Assembly (NCBI GenBank): GCA_965225715.1
Contig: CBDDBK010000002.1
Coordinates: 1,355,134 to 1,419,133, forward strand
Length of the DNA stretch: 64,000 bases
Direction of reading: 5' to 3'
From: CBDDBK01 sp965225715
Lineage (GTDB): Bacteria; Bacteroidota; Bacteroidia; Cytophagales; Flammeovirgaceae
Numbering within the stretch: position 1 is the first letter of the stretch; each line of letters opens with the position of its first letter. Shown here piece after piece: positions 34,430 to 42,910 of this stretch. The notes beneath the pieces are model-generated. The model was not told the origin of the DNA, did no database searches, and saw only the letters and a program-made list of their open reading frames with translations. The position numbers and the translations under genes were made by a program.

Positions 34430-36571
34430 ATGAAAATACATCTTCTGCTTATTATTTTATTTTTTCCCTTTGGTCTTTTTTCTCAAGATATACAGGTAGA
34501 ATGGGATAAAACCTTCGGAGGAAAATATTTGGATTGGGCTTATTCCTTGATTCAAACTTCGGATGGCGGCTATGCTTTGGCAGGGTCTACCAAAAGCAAA
34601 GGTGCAGGAGGTTCTGATTTTTGGTTGGTCAAAACGGATGGGCAAGGCAATAAAGTCTGGGATAAAACCTTCGGAGGAAAATATTGGGATTGGGCTTATT
34701 CCTTGATTCAAACTTCGGATGGCGGCTATGCTTTGGCAGGGTATACCAAAAGCAAAGGGGCAGGAAAGTCTGATTTTTGCTTGGTCAAAACGGATGGGCA
34801 AGGTAATAAAGTCTGGGATAAAACCTTCGGAGGAAAAGATTGGGATTGGGCTTATTCCTTGATTCAAACTTCGGATGGCGGCTATGCTTTGGCAGGGTAT
34901 ACCGAAAGCAAAGGGGCAGGAGGTATTGATTTTTGGTTGGTCAAAACGGATGGGCAAGGCAATAAAGTCTGGGATAAAACCTTCGGAGGAAAATATTTGG
35001 ATAGGGCTTATTCCTTGATTCAAACTTCGGATGGCGGCTATGCTTTGGCAGGGTATACCTATAGCAAAGGTGCAGGAAAGTCTGATTTTTGCTTGGTCAA
35101 AACGGATGGGCAAGGTAATAAAGTCTGGGATAAAACCTTCGGAGGAAAAGATTCGGATTGGGCTTATTCCTTGATTCAAACTTCGGATGGCGGCTATGCT
35201 TTGGCTGGGTATACCTATAGCAAAGGTGCAGGAGAGTCTGATTTTTGGTTGGTCAAAACGGATGGGCAAGGCAATAAAGTCTGGGATAAAACCTTCGGAG
35301 GAAAAGATTGGGATTGGGCTCATTCTTTGATTCAAACTTCGGATGGCGGCTATGCTTTGGCTGGTTATACCGAAAGCAAAGGGGCAGGAGGTTATGATTT
35401 TTGCTTGGTCAAAACGGATGGGCAAGGTAATAAAGTCTGGGATAAAACCTTCGGAGGAAAAGATAATGATAGGGCTAATTCCTTGATTCAAACTTCGGAT
35501 GGCGGCTATGCTTTGGCTGGTTATACCGAAAGCAAAGGGGCAGGAAATGAAGATTTTTGGTTGGTCAAAACTGCTCCACTTTTACCACCTCCACCACTTT
35601 CACCTCTTCAAATAGTCTTTAAGCACGACAAAGAAGTTTATACTGACCAAGCCAACTTTACCATAGAGGGTGTGGTAAAAACAAAACATGGGATTAATTT
35701 TATTAACTTAAGTCAAAATAATAAACCTATAGAATTTCTTCAAGGCAAAACCGATTTTTCTTTTCCTGTTTCCTTATCGGAGGGGCTTAATGTTTTTACT
35801 CTAAAAGCCCAAGATAAAAAACTCAACGAAGTTTTGGAAGAAATAAAAATTACCTACACTCCCCAGCGCAAAGATATTGCCCTGCTTTTTTATGTGAGTG
35901 AGTATAAGCAACCCAATGTTCCCAACTTAAAAGGCACCCAAAAAAATGCCGAAGCCCTGGAGAATGTTTTAAAAGAAAATTATGGTTTTGAAACTCATAT
36001 TTTTGCCAACTATACAGCTCTACAAATTGAAAAAGTTTTGGAAAAATACTATCAAAAAACCTATTCCAGTGGGGACCAATTGCTGATTTATTTTTCAGGG
36101 CATGGAGGTAGAAAAAAATATGGCGATAAGACTGTTGGCGATTTATTAACAGCAAAGAGTACTAAAATTACTCATGAACGTTTTAAAATTCAAACAGCTG
36201 GTAATTGTAAACACATCCTCTTGGTTCTCGATGCCTGCTATAGTGGCTTGGCTACTTATCAATTGTCAGCAGCCCCCTCACCCTACATACCTACAAAAGA
36301 AGACTACTTAAAAGAATTACCAAATTACACAACCCGTAAAGCTCTAACCTCAGGCGAAGGCGAAGGTACTATAAAAAATGACGGTTTGTCTATTTTTACC
36401 GAAGCCTTAATAGCGGTATTGAAAAACCCAGAAATAAAAAGCCCTGGTGTCTTGATTTATAGCGAACTAAAGGATCAACTCTCTGACAACTACAAAGGTT
36501 TGAAAGATGGTAACTTTGATGAAAAAGACCAGCCAGATGGTAAGTTTCTTTTTATTATAAAAAACCGTTGA
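34430..36571 (+). CDS. Secreted seven-bladed propeller protein with C-terminal caspase-like protease
   Basis: The protein has 713 residues. A signal peptide (MKIHLLLIILFFPFGLFSQD) is followed by seven near-identical 52-residue repeats (WDKTFGGK..D.AYSLIQTSDG, GYALAGYT.SKGAG..DFWLV), most likely a seven-bladed propeller. A proline-rich linker (PLLPPPPLSP) and an Ig-like domain come next, then a caspase-fold domain with catalytic His558 in FSGHGG and Cys603 in LDACYSG. Known chemistry: a C14-type Cys/His protease, usually cutting after Arg/Lys or Asp. There is no T9SS sorting domain, so a periplasmic location is likely. Two unrecognised genes follow on the same strand and may act with it. Confidence 0.88.
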   Translation: MKIHLLLIILFFPFGLFSQDIQVEWDKTFGGKYLDWAYSLIQTSDGGYALAGSTKSKGAGGSDFWLVKTDGQGNKVWDKTFGGKYWDWAYSLIQTSDGGYALAGYTKSKGAGKSDFCLVKTDGQGNKVWDKTFGGKDWDWAYSLIQTSDGGYALAGYTESKGAGGIDFWLVKTDGQGNKVWDKTFGGKYLDRAYSLIQTSDGGYALAGYTYSKGAGKSDFCLVKTDGQGNKVWDKTFGGKDSDWAYSLIQTSDGGYALAGYTYSKGAGESDFWLVKTDGQGNKVWDKTFGGKDWDWAHSLIQTSDGGYALAGYTESKGAGGYDFCLVKTDGQGNKVWDKTFGGKDNDRANSLIQTSDGGYALAGYTESKGAGNEDFWLVKTAPLLPPPPLSPLQIVFKHDKEVYTDQANFTIEGVVKTKHGINFINLSQNNKPIEFLQGKTDFSFPVSLSEGLNVFTLKAQDKKLNEVLEEIKITYTPQRKDIALLFYVSEYKQPNVPNLKGTQKNAEALENVLKENYGFETHIFANYTALQIEKVLEKYYQKTYSSGDQLLIYFSGHGGRKKYGDKTVGDLLTAKSTKITHERFKIQTAGNCKHILLVLDACYSGLATYQLSAAPSPYIPTKEDYLKELPNYTTRKALTSGEGEGTIKNDGLSIFTEALIAVLKNPEIKSPGVLIYSELKDQLSDNYKGLKDGNFDEKDQPDGKFLFIIKNR
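34502..35593 (+). repeat. Seven 156-bp tandem repeats encoding propeller blades
   Basis: Repeat starts (TGGGATAAAACCTTCGG) lie at 34502, 34658, 34814 and so on, exactly 156 bp apart, seven in all. Differences concentrate at a few codons: after GGK (YLDW, YWDW, DWDW, YLDR, DSDW, DNDR), after GAG (GSD, KSD, GID, ESD, GYD, NED) and at W/C before LVKT. Confidence 0.9.
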
Positions 36572-36719
36572 TTTGAAGTATAAATGATAAACTTTAATGG
36601 TTTGTATATATTTTATATATTGATAATTAAATGGTTGTAATTTTTAAATCTTGTATTTTACCATATTAATTTTTTTAAGTATTTTAATTTTTTAAATTCC
36701 TAATTATTGCCTATAAATC

Positions 36720-37730
36720 ATGAAATTTAATTTCTTTCTTTATTTTGTTATGTTAGTTTTTTTCTGTCAGGCTCAGATTATTCCTGATACAATTAAAGAA
36801 CAAGGTATAAAAGATATAAACAAAGAATTGGAACGAACAGGCTTAAACAAGGTGTTGCGTTTTGAAAAGGTTATATATGAAGATTCAACTTTAATTCGTA
36901 TCCAGTTTAAGTTTATCCATACTGGAAAAATCCAAAATGAGAGTCTATGGCATCAGGCAAAAAAGCAATTTTTAGAACAAAAAGACAGTCTTAAACTTCT
37001 TGATTATCTTTACTTTTTCAGTCTAAATGCTTTTCAAATTCAGACTCCTGAAAAAGTAGTTGTAGAACTTCGCCAATCACTTACTTCTGAAAAAGTCTGT
37101 CCATTTATTCAAATCTTTTACCTTGATAGTACAAAAGAATTTAAATCTATAGAGAAATTATGTATGGCTAATGCTTCTGAATCTATTAACTTAGAGGATT
37201 TAAAATATTATAAAGCCAATGCTTCTAAAACCATTAGTTTAGAAGATTTAAAATTTTATAGAGAAAAATCGGTATCGGTAACTATAAAAAGCATCCGAGA
37301 ATACGCTAGGCTTCTAAAAAAGCATTTTAAAAAAATATACAAAACATATGGAGGATTTGAAAAAAAGAGTGATTCCGTGGGTTTTACAGAAAACCTAAAA
37401 GGCAATAGGCTTTATTTTGAAATTACCAATCTTAAACAAGAAGTTCTCTACGATGCAGGAGAGGGTTTTTTGGCTAACATGATTTTTTGGCTATGGGGCA
37501 AAAGATATATTCCTTATGAGTATCTCAAAATTGATATTCATATCACACCTGATGAAGAGAAAAAAGAGGTTAGCTTTCAGGTTAAAGTAAGAGGTCGACA
37601 TGGTTCGGGTTTTTTTGAAACTAATAGATGGCATAATATGAAAGATTTAGATGCAGGTTTTCCCAAATATACCCAAGAATATGCTGATAAAATTATGAAA
37701 GAGATTATCAATGTGATTAGACAAAATTAA
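36720..37730 (+). CDS. Unrecognised exported protein downstream of the caspase gene
   Basis: The protein has 336 residues with a clear signal peptide (MKFNFFLYFVMLVFFCQAQ). No known domain is recognised. The middle contains a short internal duplication, ANASESINLEDLKYYK followed by ANASKTISLEDLKFYR. The C-terminal part is rich in Lys/Glu and beta-like, with VRGRHGSGFFETNRWHN. The gene begins 148 bp after the caspase stop on the same strand. It may be a partner or substrate of the caspase, but nothing in the sequence shows this directly. Confidence 0.65.
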   Translation: MKFNFFLYFVMLVFFCQAQIIPDTIKEQGIKDINKELERTGLNKVLRFEKVIYEDSTLIRIQFKFIHTGKIQNESLWHQAKKQFLEQKDSLKLLDYLYFFSLNAFQIQTPEKVVVELRQSLTSEKVCPFIQIFYLDSTKEFKSIEKLCMANASESINLEDLKYYKANASKTISLEDLKFYREKSVSVTIKSIREYARLLKKHFKKIYKTYGGFEKKSDSVGFTENLKGNRLYFEITNLKQEVLYDAGEGFLANMIFWLWGKRYIPYEYLKIDIHITPDEEKKEVSFQVKVRGRHGSGFFETNRWHNMKDLDAGFPKYTQEYADKIMKEIINVIRQN

Positions 37731-37794
37731 AAATAATTTTAAATATCTAAAAAATCTTTTTTCAATTCGTATTGAGTATAACTGCCTAACCTCT

Positions 37795-38220
37795 ATGAAA
37801 GCACACTTATTAAAAAATAGTATTTTCTTTATTATGTTCTTTGCCAAATTTTGGCTAATTCTTTTAATCTTGTTTCATTATGAAACAAAAGGCCTCCAAG
37901 AATCAGAAGTATATTCAATAATTGCGTTGATTATACCGGTGTTTATTACCTATGTAACTTTAATGATGGAGGACTTGCTTTCAAAGCCTTATGAAAGCAC
38001 CGCTCATGTAAAAAAAGTTAAGCATATTAAGGTTCCGATAGTCATAATCACTTTTATCAGTTTGCCTGTTTACATTTTATCTATGTCATTGATCATTATT
38101 TTAGCCGCTCAAGGCAAGATAGAAAGCACTAAACTTCAGATGTATGTAGGAGGAGTAGAAGCAGGCTTTGGGATTTATGTAGCTAAAATTATTTCAACCT
38201 TATTTATTGAAAAAAGATAA
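37795..38220 (+). CDS. Small multi-pass membrane protein, unrecognised
   Basis: The protein has 141 residues with about four hydrophobic segments: IFFIMFFAKFWLILLILF, YSIIALIIPVFITYVTLM, VPIVIITFISLPVYILSMSL with IIILAA, and a weaker one near the end (GGVEAGFGIYVAKIIS). No family is recognised. It starts 64 bp after the preceding gene on the same strand, so the three genes from 34430 to 38220 may form a unit. An inner-membrane partner for the periplasmic protease is one possibility. Confidence 0.65.
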   Translation: MKAHLLKNSIFFIMFFAKFWLILLILFHYETKGLQESEVYSIIALIIPVFITYVTLMMEDLLSKPYESTAHVKKVKHIKVPIVIITFISLPVYILSMSLIIILAAQGKIESTKLQMYVGGVEAGFGIYVAKIISTLFIEKR

Positions 38221-38237
38221 GAGAATTAAACTATAAA

Positions 38238-38283
38238 ATATTGATTTTGAAAATGATCATTTCTTTAAATAAAATAGTTTTGT
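38238..38283 (+). repeat. Partial dispersed intergenic repeat, copy f
   Basis: This is only the right half: TTTTGAAAATGATCATTTC followed by AAATAAAATAG. The 19-bp TTTTGAAAATGATCATTTC recurs in the fuller copy at 38499-38583, just beyond the IS remnant. Confidence 0.45.
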
Positions 38284-38297
38284 GCAAATTTATGATT

Positions 38298-38496
38298 AGA
38301 GCGTGTTTAGTTTTTTATTTTAATTTTGAAAAGAGCGTCAAATTTCATAAAAGAGCACTTTTATTTTCACTTTAAATGGTGCTAGCGCTTTATGGAAAAG
38401 AAACACGTTTCTAAACAAAAAAAGCATAATGATAGATGACGCCCTATGGACAAAGATGGAAAGATATTTTCCTCATGCCAAACACAAGAGAAAATA
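38298..38496 (+). mobile_element. Left-end remnant of IS family B
   Basis: It begins with the inverted repeat AGAGCGTGTTTAGTTTTT and matches the first ~180 bp of the element at 9962, including the transposase start MEKKHVSKQKKHN. A 2-bp deletion shifts the frame. It ends abruptly after GAGAAAATA at 38496, where a dispersed intergenic repeat begins. Confidence 0.85.
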
Positions 38497-38498
38497 AG

Positions 38499-38583
38499 TC
38501 ATGTCAGTTGAAAAAAGGATTTTTAGAGGTTTTAGTTTGCTAATTTTGAAAATGATCATTTCGCAAGATACCTTGTTATACTC
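38499..38583 (+). repeat. Dispersed intergenic repeat (MITE/REP-like), copy g
   Basis: It runs GTCATGTCAGTTGAAAAAAG ... GATTTTTAGAGGTTTTAG ... TTTTGAAAATGATCATTTC ... GCAAGATACC ... GTTATACT. It directly abuts the truncated end of the IS family B remnant and lies upstream of der. Confidence 0.65.
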
Positions 38584-38665
38584 CCAAAAAATAAAATCAT
38601 AACTATTTAATAATCAATTTTTTACAAAAACTTGCTAAACTCTTGATCAGCATAAGATTTAAACA

Positions 38666-39988
38666 ATGATATATCAAAAGAATAACCGTTTGGTTGCCGT
38701 AGTTGGCAGACCCAATGTAGGAAAATCAACCCTATTTAATAGATTAATTAAAAAAAAACAAGCCATCACTCATGATGAAAGTGGCATCACCCGAGACCGA
38801 CACTATGGAGAAGTCGAATGGTCGGGAGAAAAATTTACCCTCATAGACACCGGGGGCTATATCATGAACTCCGATGACGTGTTCGAAAAAGCCATTCGAA
38901 AACAGGTAAAAGTTGTTTTGGAAGAGGCAAATCTTATCCTTTTTATTGTAGATGGACAACTCGGTTTAAACGACTATGACAAAAGCCTTGCCAATCTTTT
39001 GAGAGCAACCTCAAAACCAATACTTGTGGTTGTCAACAAAACTGACACCAATAAAAATTATTTTTTGAGTCAAGATTTTTATGGTTTGGGTTTTGAACAT
39101 TTGCATCCCATATCAGCAGTTAACGGCTTGGGAACAGGCGATTTAATGGATAATATTTTGGAACATTTACCTGAAAATAATGATTCGCCAGAGTCCAAAG
39201 AATTGCCGCATATTGCTATTATAGGCAAACCAAATGTCGGAAAATCTTCGCTTATCAACAGTCTTTTAGCCGAAGAAAGAAGCATCGTAACCGATATACC
39301 CGGCACAACTCGGGACGCCATACATGAGGTTTTTAATAAATTTGGGTTTCATTTTGTCCTGACCGATACCGCAGGACTGAGAAGAAAAGCAAAAATTCAG
39401 CATGATATTGAGTTTTATGCCTTATTACGCACTTTAAAAGTTATCGAAAATGCCGATGTCTGTGTTTTGATGATCGATGTTGAAAATGGGATTTCAAGCC
39501 AAGATTTACATATCATTCAACAGGTAGAAGAACAAAAAAAAGGACTTGTTTTGATGGTTAATAAATGGGATTTGGTAGAAAATAAAAACCAACATACCAC
39601 AAAAAAGTATGAAAAGACTATTCGTGAACGCTTATCAGCAAACTATATTCCGATTATTTTTACCTCTGTTTTGGAACGAAAACGCATTTTGACCGTTTTA
39701 AAAAAATCTTTAGAAATTTATAAAAACCGCAAACAGCATGTTTCCACCTCTTTACTCAATAAAAATATATTGGCGGATATAGAAAAAACCCCGCCACCCG
39801 GTTTTAAAAATAAGCATGTGAGTATCAAATACATTACGCAGTTGCCGACGGTTTTTCCGACCTTTGCTTTTTTCTGTAACCACCCGCAATACGTTCAAGA
39901 AAGCTATAAGAATTTTTTAATCAACCGTTTACGTTTTCATTTTAATTTTGAAGGCGTACCTTTAAAAGTTGTTTTTAGAAAAAAATAA
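38666..39988 (+). CDS. der: Ribosome-associated GTPase Der (EngA)
   Basis: The protein has 440 residues. The tandem G domains are clear: first G1 GRPNVGKS at 14-21 with DTGG and NKTD, second G1 GKPNVGKS at 187-194 with DTAG and NKWD. A C-terminal KH-like domain follows (KNKHVSIKYITQ...FFCNHPQYVQESYKNFLINR). Known role: essential 50S ribosomal subunit assembly. The length is standard. The gene stands alone, with mobile DNA upstream and decayed genes downstream. Confidence 0.97.
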   Translation: MIYQKNNRLVAVVGRPNVGKSTLFNRLIKKKQAITHDESGITRDRHYGEVEWSGEKFTLIDTGGYIMNSDDVFEKAIRKQVKVVLEEANLILFIVDGQLGLNDYDKSLANLLRATSKPILVVVNKTDTNKNYFLSQDFYGLGFEHLHPISAVNGLGTGDLMDNILEHLPENNDSPESKELPHIAIIGKPNVGKSSLINSLLAEERSIVTDIPGTTRDAIHEVFNKFGFHFVLTDTAGLRRKAKIQHDIEFYALLRTLKVIENADVCVLMIDVENGISSQDLHIIQQVEEQKKGLVLMVNKWDLVENKNQHTTKKYEKTIRERLSANYIPIIFTSVLERKRILTVLKKSLEIYKNRKQHVSTSLLNKNILADIEKTPPPGFKNKHVSIKYITQLPTVFPTFAFFCNHPQYVQESYKNFLINRLRFHFNFEGVPLKVVFRKK

Positions 39989-40077
39989 GATATATGCCCT
40001 CTATTTCATAGTTCATTAAAATGTCAATGGTTCGGTAAATTTTTATAACAAATTGAAAATCAATGCCTAAAACCCAC

Positions 40078-40094
40078 GAGGTTTTTAAAACCTC
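40078..40094. terminator. Perfect 8-bp hairpin downstream of der
   Basis: GAGGTTTT and AAAACCTC pair around one T, flanked by ACCCAC and CTTTGGTTT, which extend the symmetry weakly. It lies 90 bp after the der stop and could act as a terminator. There is no clean U-run after it. Confidence 0.4.
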
Positions 40095-40183
40095 TTTGGT
40101 TTAGTACCTTGATAATCAATAACTTAAATATAAAAAATCATTAATCACTTTATATTATTCATTAATCATTGAAATGTTATAAA

Positions 40184-40712
40184 ATGTCTTTAAAAATTGC
40201 TTTAGAAAAAATAGAAAAAGCCAAAAGAGATAAGGCTATACTCTTAGATTTAACCTATTTAGATTTGAAAGAAATTCCAATTCAAATTGGGGATTTGGTA
40301 AATTTAGAATTACTTATTTTACATAATAACCAAATCCAAGACCTTAAAGCCCTATAAAATCTTGTAAAATTAAAAATACTTGATTTAGCAAATAATAAAA
40401 TCCAAAACCTCAAAGCCTTAGAAGAACTTGTAAATTTAAAAATGCTTTCCTTGGAGAATAACCAAGTTCAAGAGCTTCCAAAATTTTTATTGAATTTAAA
40501 ACTACCCATATATTATTTGACAGGAGAAGGAAAGAAAGGCGGAATTTATCTCAAAAATAATCCTTTGGAAATTCCACCGGTGCCTACCGTAAAAAAAGGC
40601 AATAAGGCTATTGGGGATTTTTTGGAAAAAGCAGAAAAAATAAAAGAGCTTGAAGAAAAAAGACTGAAGGAAGAAAGAGAAATTGAAGAAAAAAGATTGG
40701 AAGAAGAAGCGG
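40184..40712 (+). pseudogene. Truncated leucine-rich-repeat gene (ROCO-like N-terminus)
   Basis: From ATG 40184 the frame reads MSLKIALEKIEKAKRDKAIL and several LRRs (LVNLELLILHNNQIQDLKAL). TAA at 40355 breaks it, but the same frame continues LVKLKILDLANNKIQNLKAL to IYLKNNPLEIPPVPTVKKGN, then KAIGDFLEKAEKIKELEEKR. The phrase NPLExPPxxxxxxGNxAI typically precedes a ROC GTPase domain in bacterial LRR proteins. Near 40712 the sequence changes to an antisense cadherin gene, so the GTPase part is lost. Confidence 0.7.
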
Positions 40713-41252
40713 TAGAAACATTAATAGAAAATGCACCTACAGAACTTTCAGAACTCAATGAAAAGGTTAAAGTACCGTCGTTTGTACTTGCTTCAATAGT
40801 ACCAAGAAGCTGTCCATTAGTTGGATTCTCATCTATAGTTGTTGCAAAGTTTAACAGGGATATAGTACCACTTACATCATTAAGTTTAACAGTAATCATA
40901 GCACTTTCACTCACCTCACCATTGGTTGCAGTAACTGCTGATGTTAAAGTGGGTATTAGTCTCAAAATCAAATAAAATACTATCTAAAACGCTAATTTTA
41001 CCGGTAGAAGCATTAATAGAAAACGCACCTACAGGACTTTCAGCACTCAACGAAAAGATTAAAGTACCGTCGTTTGTACTTGCTTCAATAGTGCCAAGAA
41101 GCTGTCCATTAGTTATAGTCGTGGTAAAATTAGACACATTTACCGTCACTATAGGAGGTGTTATTACAGGACCCGTCATCACCTCCACAATCACCTGCAA
41201 AGGCTATTAAAGCTAATAGCAAATATTTTGAATAAGATAGTAGACTTTTCAT
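40713..41252 (-). pseudogene. Frameshifted remnant of a cadherin-domain surface protein
   Basis: From ATG at 41252 the reverse strand gives a signal-like MKSLLSYSKYLLLALIAFAG and DCGGDD, then continues after a frameshift as MTGPVITPPIVTVNVSNFTT and a cadherin-like domain (NGQLLGTIEASTNDGTLIFS, GAFSINASTGKISVLDS). One extra base near 40975 shifts the frame again before a second cadherin-like domain (IDENPTNGQLLGTIEASTND). The 3' end is fused to the LRR remnant. The N-terminus, with Ala-Gly-Asp-Cys, parallels the Ala-Gly-Lys-Cys of the tandem propeller family. Confidence 0.75.
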
Positions 41253-41422
41253 AAATAGTAAATAAAGTAGTTGTTAAAATAGCTATAAATATAGAAAATA
41301 AATCTAAAACTATAGAGTTTATTCGTAAAATTATTTTTACTTTTGGTTTTAAATGACTTAAAATCCTCATTTTATACAAGTAAAATAGTATTTATTCTAT
41401 TTCAAATTTTAACTTTTTAGAA

Positions 41423-42631
41423 ATGAACAGAGTAGTAAATTTTATATTTTTTTTCCTATTTATTACATGCGTTATATCGGCTCAAGATAAACCAGAAAGA
41501 GGTTCTTCTCTAAAAGCAGAAGAACTTCTAAAAGATAATAAATTAGAAGAGGCAAAAAGTGAAATTAATAAAGCCTTTGCCTATGAAATTTATAAAGCAA
41601 AAAGTAAAGGCAAAACTGAACAGGCTAAGTATAACACATATTACATAAAGGGACAAATTTACGAAGCTTTAGCCGATAAAAGTGAAGGTCAACTTATAGA
41701 TGACTATTTAGTAGAATGTATTAATGACTATAAAAAAGCTATAGAGATAAAAGGTAATAAAGAAACAGATCCTTTTACAATTTTCGCTAATCAAAGACTC
41801 CAAAGCGTTTATGCTAAATATGTAAAATTAGGTATTGAAGATTATAATAATAAAGACTATAAAAAGGCTATGGTAAATTTTGAAAGAAGCGCTTTAGCTA
41901 TTCCAGCTGATACTAATCTGTATGCCAATATTTTAAACTGTGCTTTTCAAATACAAGATACTACCCAAATTTTAAAATATGGAAGATTACTTTTAGATAT
42001 GGATTTTAAGAAAGATTATATTTATTTAACCATAACTAAAAATGCTTTTGATGCTCAAGATTATAAAACCTCTTCTAAATATGCTTTAGATGGTGCTATT
42101 AATTTTCCTACTAACAAAGATTTTATTAATTTACTTGTTGAATCTCATGTTAAAAATAATACTTTTAATCATGGTGTAAATGCTATAAAAAGTCTCATAG
42201 ATCAGCAGCCTAAAAATGCTTATTTAGCTTATGTCTTAGGGTATACATATGAAAGAAATGACCAGTTAGACAATGCTTTAGTACATTATAAAAAAGCTAT
42301 TGAATTGGATCCAAACTTATACGATGCTGTTTATAATGCAGGAGTTATTCATTATAATGCAGGAGTTCATGAGCATACATCTATGATAAATCCTGATTTT
42401 CAAGATGATAGAGGAAATATAAAACCCGAGTATGAAGAGAAGATTAAAAATTTGAAGGTCGAAAGAAATAAACATTTCGAAAAGGCTTTACCTTATATTT
42501 TAAAAGCCTCTAAACTTAAAAAAGATACACCTGATAATTATGATATTCTATATCGAATCTATGATATTTTGGAATATAAAAAAGAGAAATTAGAAATTCA
42601 AACTATATTAGATACTTATGAAAAAGAATAA
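41423..42631 (+). CDS. Exported tetratricopeptide-repeat protein
   Basis: The protein has 402 residues. A signal peptide ends near VISAQD. TPR-like helices cover most of the rest: EELLKDNKLEEAKSEINKAF, YNNKDYKKAMVNFERSALAIP, and a clear TPR AYVLGYTYERNDQLDNALVH YKKAIELDPN with LYDAVYNAGVIHYNAG after it. TPR proteins of this kind in Bacteroidota usually act as periplasmic scaffolds; the partner is not evident here. It converges on the tolC-like gene, with a hairpin between them. Confidence 0.85.
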   Translation: MNRVVNFIFFFLFITCVISAQDKPERGSSLKAEELLKDNKLEEAKSEINKAFAYEIYKAKSKGKTEQAKYNTYYIKGQIYEALADKSEGQLIDDYLVECINDYKKAIEIKGNKETDPFTIFANQRLQSVYAKYVKLGIEDYNNKDYKKAMVNFERSALAIPADTNLYANILNCAFQIQDTTQILKYGRLLLDMDFKKDYIYLTITKNAFDAQDYKTSSKYALDGAINFPTNKDFINLLVESHVKNNTFNHGVNAIKSLIDQQPKNAYLAYVLGYTYERNDQLDNALVHYKKAIELDPNLYDAVYNAGVIHYNAGVHEHTSMINPDFQDDRGNIKPEYEEKIKNLKVERNKHFEKALPYILKASKLKKDTPDNYDILYRIYDILEYKKEKLEIQTILDTYEKE

Positions 42632-42716
42632 TCGCAGAACTTTAAATGCTTTCAAAAAGATTCTAAGGCTTTACTTTTAATCTTTTTTTATAATAAACCC
42701 CATTTTTTAATTGTGG

Positions 42717-42744
42717 CTTGGCAGGTTTCTAAAAGCCTGCCAAG
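42717..42744. terminator. Strong hairpin between convergent genes
   Basis: CTTGGCAGG and CCTGCCAAG pair perfectly (9 bp, more with G-U pairs) around a short loop TTTCTAAAAG. It lies between the TPR gene and the TolC-family gene, which converge, so it may stop transcription from both sides. On the minus strand it is followed by an A/T-rich stretch. Confidence 0.6.
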
Positions 42745-42751
42745 TATACCT

Positions 42752-42847
42752 ATTTATAGCAATACTATTTTTATCTCAGGGAACGGTCATCTTCAATACC
42801 AATGAATTAAAGCCTTTAAAAATCCTTTTTCAAGTGACCTGACTATA
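42752..42847 (-). repeat. Dispersed intergenic repeat (MITE/REP-like), copy h
   Basis: Read on the reverse strand it goes TATAGTCAGGTCACTTGAAA ... AAGGATTTTTAAAGGC ... TTGGTATTGAAGATGACCG ... GATAAAAATAGTATTGCTAT AA. This copy shows short TATAG/CTATA symmetry at its two ends. It lies between convergent genes. Confidence 0.7.
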
Positions 42848-42910
42848 ATAGTAAACTGTCTTAATGGAAAAGTGGTTAATACTATTTTCTTTCTGTATTA
42901 TAAATCAAGT

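Noticed and set aside
34457..35491. A 344-codon open frame on the minus strand opposite the caspase gene.
   Set aside because: It is the antisense of the 156-bp repeats; its periodic low-complexity sequence has no domain, and the + strand has a signal peptide and a known protease domain.
34502..35593. Regularly spaced repeats considered as a CRISPR array.
   Set aside because: Repeats are 156 bp, contiguous and in coding frame, with no spacers; no cas genes are present anywhere in the window.
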